Shown here: positions 10,201-20,800 of the stretch, in pieces | Layout of the letters: every line of letters begins with the position of its first letter | How positions within the stretch are numbered: the first letter of the stretch is position 1 | NCBI RefSeq assembly: GCF_032854445.1 | Contig: NC_088302.1 | Location: 22,455,788-22,519,787, forward strand | Reading direction: 5' to 3' | Source: Liolophura sinensis | Lineage: Eukaryota; Mollusca; Polyplacophora; Chitonida; Chitonidae | Length of the DNA stretch: 64,000 nt | Made by a program: the position numbers and the translations under genes | Notes under the pieces: generated by a model | The model's input: the letters and a program-made list of their open reading frames with translations, nothing else | The model's database searches: none | Told to the model about the DNA's origin: nothing

Positions 10201-13200
10201 CCAGGAGGGTAACTTTTGTAGTTGTCATTATTTTGTTTTATTTTTCATTTCAGACAAAGACAATGCCGGAGTTGTACGATCTGGTCAACAGATACAAACC
10301 GGAAGTGATTTATTCCGATGGCGACTGGGAGGCACCGGATACTTACTGGAACTCAACCGGGTTTTTAGCCTGGCTCTATAATGACAGGTAGCAACTTGAC
10401 ATCGTGTTTAAGAACCCTTCTGTAATAGCAGATATCTGTTGTGGTACCATAAAACGGTTCTATAACAAGGGATTTATGCCGAACTCAAGAATATTTTACT
10501 TACACTAGCACCATTAAGGTATTTCTAACAAGAAAACAGTCTTTTAGAATTATGCTTTAGTAACGGGAAGACCAAAAACAGACAATCATGAAATGAAGTT
10601 TATAAGCTGGAGCTGCGGCTGCCGTCAGTTCAAGTCCAGCTCATGCTGGCTTCCTCTCCGGCCGTATGTGGGAATGCCTTCCAGCGGATGGTCGTTTGTT
10701 TTTCCCAGGCTCTGCCCGGTTTCCTCCCACCATAATGCTGGTCGCCGTCGTATAAGTGAAATATTCTTGAGTACAGGATAAAATACCAATCAATGAATAA
10801 ATAACTAAATAAGCTGGAATAATTATTTTTCATTTCAAAATACAGAACTTCAGGTAAACTATCGTTCGCTGGTGATCAGATTCTTGACGCAAATACAACC
10901 TCATGTATGTAGATGTACGTTTCAATGTTTGGGGTTCACAAATTATGTACACAATGTTATATTTACGCTCACCTTCCTCTTGGAATCTGCCACACTATAT
11001 TTTACAGCCCGGTGAAGGATACAGTGGCTGTAAATGACAGGTGGGGGAATGGTACGTCCTGTCGACATGGAGGATACTATGACTGTATGGACAGATATTC
11101 TCCAGGTAAGATAAACATTATATATTCAGAGCTCAAAAGTAGAACCGAAAACGTGTAAAACTTTGATATTTTAAAGCATACCAAATTAAATGTTGTTTCT
11201 GGTTGGAATGTTGTTGTTCATACTTGTGACTTGGTTTCTGGTTAGGGTATTGTTGTTCGTACTGGCGAATTGGTTTCTGGTTTGAACGCTATTGTTCATA
11301 TTTGGCGAACAAGTTTCTGGTTTGAATACTCTTGCTGACATCTGATCCACATATCTGATGCGTAAAAGCATATAACTGAATGAGTATTGTTAAAGGTGGA
11401 AAAACGTGAAAATTACATAAAGTTCAGAAGAAAGAGGGCAAAAAGTTAGTTGTGGATCTGTTCTGCATTATTTTTTTTCGGTTTTCCTTTAAACAGAAAA
11501 TGACACTGGAAAATAATTTTTATATGTTGGATATCTGGGACCACCTCTAAGCATATATTGTCTTTTACAAACCTTGAACCCGGCGCTTTGTATGCAAAGT
11601 GTTCAGAACAAATTGAGGTTTACATTCAAATGTATTTATTACTTGAGTTTTTGTTCAAACCTATAAATCATATGTTACCATCGGTCTACTTGATCCACTT
11701 ATGATATCAGATGAAAAAACTGATTCCGTTGTCATTGCTGAACCATTGACAAAATCTGTCCTTCACAGTTAATAAAGCTACACTCGCAACGAGTTTACTT
11801 TATTATATAACGGTATATTAAAAGCAAATGTCGGGAATTACTGTCTCCAGCTCTTTTTAGCAGCCCTAAAAGTTTGGTCTACACTACACCAGTTTATTTG
11901 GAACAAGTACTGTCTTGAGTCTTAATGTGCTGGACGTCAGCCTAAGTTCTGATTTTCTGTCTACAGGCGTACTACAATCTCACAAGTGGGAGAATGCCAT
12001 GACGATTGACCGGAAGTCGTGGGGTTACCGCAGAGAGGCTCCCCTGGCTGATTACCTCAACATGGACCATTTAACACAGCTTATGGCCGAGACGGTCAGG
12101 TGAGCAAGTGGAAGAGTAATTCCAAACTGATTGCTCGATTGATTAGTGTTTAACGCCGAGGTGAAGAATATTCACTTATAAGACGGCGGTCAAGTTTATG
12201 GGTAAATGAAGCTGTTGTGCCCGGTGTAATCCACCAACCTTCCTGACAATCTTCCTGCCCCAAAAACCGTGCCCCCCTGACAGCTACAGTGAACCAACGC
12301 CTTTGTTTTCCGGTCCAGGCTGATTGACAATCATCAGTTCCACGCCTTTATTACCGTACCTTTCTGTTTCACTTGTGAAAGAAACTAACTTTCTGCTTCA
12401 CTTCTTATATTAACTTTTTTCCTGTTTGTAATGGTAAATTCATTATGATGTCCAGTTACACAGCTCAGAGTAACTTACTTTCTGTTTCCAGTTCTGACCG
12501 TAACTAACTGATGGTCATCAGTTACTTTTTTGTTTTAATTCTGGAGGTAACTTTTACTTTCTGTCTCAGTTGTGATGGTAACTTTTACTTTCTGTTTCAG
12601 TTGTGGCGGTAACTTACTGATGAATATCGGCCCCACACACGACGGTCGCATTGTTCCCATCTATGAGGAGCGACTCCGAGACATGGGAGCCTGGTTGAAG
12701 GTCAACGGCGAGGCGATCTATGGCACAAAACCCTGGGCACATCAGAACGACTCTGTGACACCGGGAGTGTGGTAAGATTTACTTACTGTATTGGTTGTAA
12801 AGTAAGACAGAACATCCAATACTCATTTAGCTCGAATTACAGAACTCCACATCTGCCTGTATTACACCCTTAAACCCGACTTTCAAGTTATGCCAAATTA
12901 TTACAACAAATTAAAATATAATTGAACCCTGTGCCAAGTTGTATTTATTTTTTTCATTTCGTAATGGGACTCAAACAACAAAATTGCACATTCATTGCGG
13001 GAAATTCGACATATCTGTTTACATTACACTTTTTAACAAGAGTTTCAAATAATATGACATTGTTGCAAGAAATTGAATTAGTTCTCATTACTTTCATTTG
13101 GTATAGGCATAGTGTTCTACATATAAGCAATTCATTTTCTAGCTTTTTATATAGAGAAAGAATACAACACTAGACTCACGAAAATTTGAATCTCTATCAC

Positions 13201-13489
13201 ATTATTTGGTCAAAAATTACTGCTTGTATTTTACAGGTATACGTCCAAGATTGACATCACACAAACCTTTGTCTACGCCATCTTCCTGGATTGGCCAGAG
13301 AAGGAATCTCTTTTCTTACAAGATGTCTCTCCTAACTCTCAAACCAGAATCACCTTGCTGGGATATGACGGAGAGTTTGATTGGCAGCCAGGAACTTTAG
13401 GGGGCATAACTGTTGAGATCCCGCCTATTCCTATAAATAGGATGCCGTGTAAATGGGCATGGACATTAAAGTTCCAGAATCTTGTATAG
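7278..13489 (+). CDS. FUCA: Alpha-L-fucosidase (GH29), copy B, complete
   Basis: Complete 8-exon gene of 460 codons: 7278-7633, 8223-8329, 8842-8972, 10254-10387, 11008-11105, 11967-12099, 12601-12771 and 13237-13489. All joins are GT/AG and keep frame. The length matches animal FUCA1/FUCA2 (about 460-470). Residues 1-23 form a signal peptide. YEPNW-like [46 protein letters not shown] and WNWNSGD mark the catalytic barrel. Asp220 in YSDGDW aligns with the known nucleophile of the family. The acid/base is either Asp in GYYDCMD or Glu284 in HKWEN; published assignments for the human enzyme differ. N-glycosylation sequons are NFT, NST and NGT. The enzyme hydrolyses terminal alpha-L-fucose in lysosomes or secretions. 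It is convergent with the transporter at 14860-23190, and AATAAA follows at 13530. Confidence 0.95.
7780..8012 (-). mobile_element. SINE type C fragment
   Basis: Minus-strand copy in fucosidase intron 1, recognised by CAGTCATATGACGACGACGA, a CACCAAACATGACACC block and a GTTTCCTTGCTCTAA block. It shares order and spacing with copies at 35996, 45785, 58115 and 59435. Confidence 0.7.
8485..8690 (+). repeat. Pyrimidine-rich tandem repeat in intron 2
   Basis: Seven or so diverged units of about 27-28 bp containing CCACCAATCATTTCTTCACC. The weak open frames here come from the repeat and are not genes. Confidence 0.8.
10610..10806 (+). mobile_element. SINE type A, 5'-truncated
   Basis: B box GTTCAAGTCC, CTCATGCTGGCTTCCTCTCC, a CTCTGCCCGGTTTCC core and an AATAAATAACTAAATAA tail. 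It lies in fucosidase intron 4. Confidence 0.88.
11195..11335 (+). repeat. Tandem repeat in fucosidase intron 5
   Basis: Three diverged units of about 43 bp, each with TTGTTCATACT-like and GGTTTCTGGTT blocks. Confidence 0.75.
12127..12250 (-). mobile_element. SINE-like repeat, type D tail, unit B copy
   Basis: Sister of the copy at 660-785 in intron 6, with the same GATTAGTGT start and ACGGCGGTCAAGTTTATGGG block. Confidence 0.55.
12355..12600 (+). repeat. Decayed tandem copies of the exon 7 splice junction, unit B
   Basis: Same ladder as at 880-1135. The nearest decoy acceptor ends at 12569, 31 bases before exon 7. Its use would shift the frame and reach a TAA within 15 codons. A further copy near 12490 reads GTTCTGACCGTAACTAACTG, which resembles the exon 7 start GTTGTGGCGGTAACTTACTG. 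Confidence 0.75.
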
Positions 13490-13529
13490 TGATTCTGCTT
13501 TAATACATGGTTTCCTATGTAAATGAGTA

Positions 13530-13535
13530 AATAAA
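13530..13535 (+). promoter_or_regulatory. Poly(A) signal for fucosidase copy B
   Basis: AATAAA about 41 bases after the TAG stop. Relative to copy A, roughly 150 bp of 3' UTR are missing here, which places this signal much closer to the stop. Confidence 0.5.
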
Positions 13536-14744
13536 TGAGTAAATGTCACTTTTTTCTGTATATCTAATGGATTTTCACTTTACCCTTTGAGTAACCAAGT
13601 ATTGTGCTAGAGGTTTCTTATATAAGTAAGCCTACATGACGAGGTAGTACAAGTATAATTGATGAAAATGACACCCATGGAACAAGTACTTGACAAGTAC
13701 AAGTATAATTCATTTATTCATTAATAAGGACGGGCTTTTCTGCAGTACTCTAACATACATGTACATGTGCTGGAAAGCCCACTTAAACAACATAGTGGCA
13801 AACATTACCACTAGCAATTTCACAGATTCAAACAAATTTGGACTGAGACTCATCTGTATATCTTTCTTGTAATTGTACTCAAGTTTATTCCACTTATACA
13901 TCAATAAGAAGATTTGAGAGAAGAAGCCTGGAAAATCACAGGCTTCGCCTAGACAAGGTCGACGATGTAGAATGCCAGCAGGGTAAATCCTTTACCAAGA
14001 TGCATAGATGACAAAATACTGTTTTTTCCTCGACTAATATCAATTCATATTTATCCTAATAAACTGACAACTCCACATGTTACTCTAAATAGATCCATTG
14101 AACGGTAGTCCTCTTAATCCATTTAAACGGTAACTTAACTGTCTGTAAAATGTTTCGGATTTCCAAGAAGAACAATCTTCCAAACTGGATCTCTTGTCTC
14201 TATAAAGTCTGTTGGTAATTATCCCTTCTGAATGACGGCCATTTCGCCTCCTGGTCAAGAGTTTGTCTGGACACACAGCTTATCCACTTAGGGGAACAGG
14301 TCTTTGTCTTTCTTTGTTAACCGCCTTCTGAAAGAATGAAAGTTCTTCTCGTCATCAATGGCTGGTCTGCCCGCTTGCTCTCCATACATATTCACAAATG
14401 CATGTTGATTTTTCACCAACTTCTAAACCAGGGGAAGTTCCCTCGTCGTCAAGGTTATATTGGGTCACACACCCAGCAATCCCATTAACCTGAAAGGAGG
14501 GTGTTTTGCAGCATTTGTCATCACTGCCTTCTGATTCATTGACACATTATTTAAGCATATTCACTGTGAGTGATGGTCTCCAGTAAAGGGACCTCTCCAT
14601 TTCTATAGCTACTCTCCATATTCCTGGCTGTGTTTCATTACGGATCTCGGTTTGTAAACATAAAGAAGAAAAAGCCCTGAAAAGAGAGAGGATTTGCATT
14701 TGTAGCATTTGAAGAAAGAAGAGATGAATTTGTAAAGTTTGAAC

Positions 14745-14750
14745 TTTATT
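14745..14750 (-). promoter_or_regulatory. Poly(A) signal for the MFS transporter
   Basis: AATAAA on the minus strand about 110 bases downstream of the proposed TAA stop at 14860-14862. It supports the choice of terminal exon. Confidence 0.5.
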
Positions 14751-14859
14751 TCTAAATGGTATCGTCGCAAGGCGTGGATTGGCAACAGGTCGGATTTCAC
14801 TAGGTAGATATGACCATTGGCCAACTATCAGACTGTCTACGCTGCTCTGGTTCTACTAT

Positions 14860-17800
14860 TTACGTTTTAATTTTTTTACACAGGATTATTCTAACTAATG
14901 GAGAACGGCAGCAAGGATGAATTCGTGTGGAAGGCGCCCGCTCCAGAAGAAACCTTTGTCCTGCTGCCAGACCGTGCTCACAAACGTCTTTACCTAAATC
15001 CGAAGTCAGATCAAAAATGGATAAGGTAATCTTTACCGTTGTTAAAATCTTTCCGATCACCTCTGGATCTAAAAAAAAACGTACTCACCTAGGCAGACGA
15101 CACCCGCCGTAGTTACAAACATCCAATCGTATCCAAGTAACGACTGTAGTTGGGATGGCAAAATGGCGCCGGCAACACCTGCTATACTCTAGAAAAAATT
15201 GTGCAATGATTATTTCTGGGATCCATATTTACAATTATTAGGCAAGAGGCGCTACATTATTGAGAATAATGGTTCTGTTCCTCTCCATAAAGATATGTCA
15301 AGGAACTCCAATGTTTGATGCAAGCCATAATGCCACAGACATGTATTATGTCCATGGCACGAATAGTATCTAATATGTCACTTATCGTAAAGTGTATTTT
15401 ATATTTGTTTGTCCATTTTATTGGTGTTTGACACCAATAAAATGGTGTTTGACACCGTTGTCCAGAACTTTTATCATATGAAGGACGGCAGGAAAACGAA
15501 GTGCCCGAGGAAAACCGCAGACATTTGGATAGATACTGGCAAACTTTCCAACATGTGACTTACACGTATACATGTACAGATATGCTCACCTTAATGGAGG
15601 CATAAAAGTTGTGTACTTTAAACGTTAGACAGTGCACACGGGCGTTAGACAGTGCACACGGGCGTTAGACTGTGCACACAGGCGACAGACAATGCAAATG
15701 GACGACAGACAGTGCAAACGGACGTTAGGCAGTGCAAACGGTCGATAGGCAATACACACGGGCGATGTACAGTGCACACGGGCGTTAGACAGTGCACACG
15801 GGCTTTAGACAGTGCACACGGGCGTTAGTGCACACTGGCGATAGACAGTGCAAGCTGACGTTAGGCAGTGTAAACGGGTGACACGCAATGTACACGGGCG
15901 ATAGACGGTGCACACGGGCGTTGTCAACCCCCTTTTGTTTAAAAAAAAACACACAAGAATAATGGAGCAGGTATCAAACTCCCTGTCGAAGGTCGGGTTT
16001 GAAACCTCAACTCATGTTTCCTGGTGATTGAAAAGCGTGCATTTTAACCACCTTAGCTACATGTCCCTCGCTTCAAAATGTAGCATCTAAACTCAAACCT
16101 TAAGAACTTTTCCGGCTGGTAACAAAAAGTAACTAATTTTCAAGTTTCATTATGTTCAAACACTGATACTTACATCTGCACTACACATCAATCCATAGTT
16201 TATGGTGTAATATTTGGAGCCAAAAGCTCGCGCCGTCTCCGCGGGTAACAGTGAGAAGGTTCCCGAGAAGGACAGAAAGATCAGAAAGACCCAGATAAAG
16301 AAGAAGGGTTTGCCGCCAAACGGGGTGAACACCAAGGTCAGTATGAATACTGCGAGCGACGTACAGACGCTCAGCTGCGCCACCTAGCGGAAAATACAAA
16401 CAAATATACCTGATCATCGATGTTAGCACAGAGTTCAAATTTTAGGCGCCTTGTTACGGATTTTGAACGGTAACACGGACACAGACGAAGTTGATATTTT
16501 GAGGAACGTAATTATTTTTACTATTCTAATATAAAACCGAGAAATCGACAGAATCTGTGTAGATCGATTTTTTACCAGAAATCTCCGTTATAGCCTCTTT
16601 GATGAAACTGTTACATACGGAAATATGTTTTACCTTGAAAGAGGTTTTGTCACCAATATATCCCCAGAGTACTCGCCCTGCAGCGTTTCCCACCGAGGAG
16701 AAGGCTCCGACATAAGCTAGAAATCTATCATCGTGGATGAACGTCTGACCATAGGCCTACAAGGAAAACAAGGTTAAGTTTGAATCTATGTAAAAACATA
16801 TAGGAATACAACGTTATTTTAGCCTTATCGTGACGATTGAATATATAGGGCTTATTTATTTGATGTATGTGCTCAACTATATCTATGTATATATATTATC
16901 TCATATCAGACCAGTTTATGCGTGTAGAAACCGAAGCATCCCGACCATAATCCAACGCTCTTCTCTAGACACCTGATAATCCTCCTGGCTGAAAGCTGCA
17001 GCAGAACCAGTGAAAGCTGAATTCAAGTTTGTAACGTTAGTGTACATGACCAAATAGGCTGGGACAAGAACAACGCTTTATGCGTATTGGTCAGCTGAAT
17101 TTTAAGAATACTGGGAGTCTATGGATTTAGCTGCTGATACCACTGTTTTGAGTGCAAATGCGTGCGCACGCACTGTATGGGTCAAACAAAAGAAAACATG
17201 GTCGTTTATGCCTATGCGACAGTCAAGGAATCAGCTCAGTTCTAGGCTTGGTACTTGTTTTTTCTTCAAGTTGTCGACTTGGGTTTTTTTAGTTAGACAG
17301 TTATTTGATTGGCGTTTTACGCGTACTTGAGAATATTTCACTTAATCAACAGTGACCAGCATTATGGTGGGAGGAAACCGGACAAAACATGGTGGAAACA
17401 TTTATTTATACATTAAACAAATATTTAAATAAGTGTCACGACATTCACTGAAATGTGTTTGATTGTCCTGTATTATTATACTTCAACGCAGGGGCAATTT
17501 CCGTTGTTTATCCACCACCAGATACCCGGATGTGTCACGCGCACTTGAAGCCGCAATTTGGCTTACGAGCATAATCATACTGACGAGACAGTAGATTTGA
17601 AGCAGAAATGGATAAAAACGACTTCGGATCAGTATGACTGGATGATAAGGTTTGCGAGAGTTAAAACGCAAACGTGAGAATATTTATTTTTATATAGTTA
17701 AAAACGTAAATGATACCATTTTTTGAGCATCGGCAGTAAAATTCAATATTTATTCTTATCTATTATATATATTATTATATGGAGCCTAAGAAATCTCTTA

Positions 17801-20800
17801 GCAAATGCCCTCACCTTCCACAATGACGATACAAACACTATTGCTTGTTCTATAGACAGTAACATCAACCACAGATTGTAGAATGCCCATGTCTTCAACA
17901 TTGCTGATGGTTTGAACTCTCTCTGGACTGTTTCTCTGTGATCACCTCTGTAAAGTCAAAGTTTGTACAACCTCAGAAAAAGGCTTGTATGTGGAATAAT
18001 TACACGCTGGTTTCTGTAATGGAGGTGAATATTTAAAATAAGAAACACCACGGTTTATAACGTAGGAAAATGAAATACTCTCGAATCTGTGATCACATTT
18101 TACACAATATTTACAGTCATACTGCTGAAAATGAAAACCAATGAGGATCCTTTCAATTCGCAGACTGGTATAGATGTAATATAGAAAGTGGATTTGTAAG
18201 TAACACTATTATCGTTACTAGGGAAGAGCACAGATTCTGGTGCTGAAAACTGGCTGAGATTATTGCGGGTTTCGAACCACCGACCTCAGTCTGGCACCAG
18301 ATCGCCAGCAGTACATGTCAACCGTCCAGACAACTAGTCATCGTCAAGTCTACCGGTCAACTACCTTCTGCCTGGGAAGCCTGTTGGCCGAGTTGCCTAG
18401 ACGGTTGACATGTACTGATGGCGATTTGGTGCCTGACTGAGGTCGGTGGTTCGAAACCCTCAATAATCTCAGCCAGTTTTCAGCACTAGAATCTGTACTA
18501 TTCCCTAATAACGATAACACTGTTACTTAAAAATTGACTCTCTAAATCTATCGGTCGTAGCTATTTCCTACATGTACCTGGGAGACCTGTTGGTCGAGTG
18601 CTCTAGACGGTTGACATGTATTGCTGGCGATCTGAGGTCGCCGGTTCAAAACTCGCAGTGGTCTCAGCCAATTTTCAGCACTAGAATCTGTGCTGTATTC
18701 AGAAAGTGTAACCCTAATAACGATAATACTGTTACTTTCAATTCTCGCCTAAATTATTCGGACCAAAGCTGTGTGGTTCATTCTTCATTCCTACCTTTGC
18801 GATAACGATATGTACAAATTGGTCAAGTATATGTATACTCAAGTACTGCAAGAGAACAATGGCCAATCCAGCTTGGACCCGAGTCGCCATTGCGCGGGAA
18901 AATGAGCCCCATTATTGCTGCTTCTGCTTACGATGTATTCAGTATATACATATCAAGGCTGATAACCATATCCACGTTTGTTGTTTCATCTAAGCAAATA
19001 AATACTCACTTGGACAATTCTCTGTTTATACTCACTACACCTTCTAATTTGTCTACACTTTCTTTCACAGATATTTCTTCCTCCTGTGCAAATAAAAACT
19101 GTTTGTTCAAGCAGCTCTGCTGGAGAATGCTAAAATTGTTAGTGTTCGTTATAATTTATTGTCATTAAATCATTTACAATATTATTTGTTTAATTCAGAT
19201 CCTAAGGTGCGTCGACTTAAAGGAGAAGAAAACATAAAAAAGATGCCAAAATCAGATGAAAGAGCGTCAAAACTTATTTGCAAAAATATAGGGAACTTTT
19301 TTTTCAAGAGAAAAGGGTATTTGAAAATATTGTTGTATAATGGGTTTTTGGTTCCAACTTTTGGTATTTATCGTTGTTGCCTAATAATGTTCTAAATAAG
19401 GATATGATGCTTGTCTAATAAATTTATTTGATTGTCAAATTATTTTTTATATCGAAACATATACATTTAACCTAAATTATGATAATACATGTATTTATGA
19501 ACATATTAAAAATATAAATATGATCCAAATTGAGGTTTAATACATTTGTTACCTGAAAAGAGCGAATTCTAGTGCAAAAATATTTATTAAACCTGTGTTA
19601 CATCCTCATTTAGGACATTATTAAACAAAGACTATAAATACCAAAAGGTGGTCTCAAATACCCACCATACAAAAATTATTAACAGGTGCCTTTTTCTCTT
19701 TAAGGAAAAATTGGAAAAAGAAAGACAAGAGTTAGGAATAACTTTTCGCGCTCTTTCATCTGAACTTTATGTCATTTTTATGTTTTCTCCACCTTTAATA
19801 TATAGAATGAATGCATCTGAAATATCTATATTGCTGTATATTTGCTGGCTTGGGTTTCCCCATTGAAACCGTATGCGTCCACAATATTACAATATACGGG
19901 AGGGTGGTGAGTGTTACACGTGGGAACTTTGATAGTGGGTGTAAATGTAAGTGTGGCGTCAATGCATATGTAGATGAATTTGAGAAATGAGAACGCTGTT
20001 AATGTGCGTGTGAAAAAAGCCGATGTGTGCAAAATGTGAGAACTTACACATAGTAAACTATATGGACATGCAGGAGGTGAATTTACTTGATTTATTTCTT
20101 TGGTTTTACCAACAGATAAAAACTAACAGAGTAAATTTATGTGTAGGTACATGTATGAACAAAATATGCGAACTTAAGAAGTGGATGTGTTCAAAATCTG
20201 AGAACTTACGTAATGGGTGTGCGTAAAATGTGAGAACTTGTGTAACAAGTGTTAACTGTATCACAGAGGTTAGGACTATATTGTAAATGGTGAGAACACA
20301 TGTTAAGTGCTTCGAAGAGGTTAGGACTATATGGTTAGTGGTTAGAATACGTAGTAAGTGAACGGACGAGATTGGGACAGCATGGTTATTGGTGAGAACA
20401 CGTGGTAAGTGTACGGAAGAGGTTAATACTACATGGTTAATGGTGAGAACACGTAGTGAGAGTACGGAAGAGGTTAATACTACATGGTTAATGGTGAGAA
20501 CACGTAGTGAGAGTACGGAAGAGGTTAAGACTACAGGGTTGGTTAAGATTACATTGTTAGTGGTCAGAACAGGTGATAAGCGTACGGAAGAGGTTAATAC
20601 TACATGGTTAATGGTGAGAAAACGTGATAAGCGTACGGAAGAGGTTAGGGCTACATGGTTAATGGTGAGAACACGTGATAAGTGTACGGAAGAGGTTGGG
20701 ATTACTCGGTTAATGGTGAGAACACGTGAACAAGGTAAGTGTGGAAGAGACAAGAACTTACATAGTAGGTGTAGCCAGGTGGATTTGTCATCATTATGAC

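Larger units (their letters stand above)
11462..17376. repeat. Segmental duplication, unit B
   Basis: This is the sister of unit A. Its left edge in the window is in fucosidase intron 5, at a T-rich run before the shared block. Homology ends inside a minus-strand SINE fragment near 17376, after which it continues into transporter intron 6. Because unit B connects to the full fucosidase on the left and the full transporter on the right, it retains the ancestral arrangement on both sides as far as the window shows. Confidence 0.9.

Noticed and set aside
17483-17671. 62-codon minus-strand ORF as an extra transporter exon
   Set aside because: Exons 6 and 7 already join in frame at the expected protein position (SLWK then AYGQ), leaving no room for it.
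18890-19168. 92-codon plus-strand ORF
   Set aside because: It overlaps the short transporter loop exon on the opposite strand and shows no protein family features.
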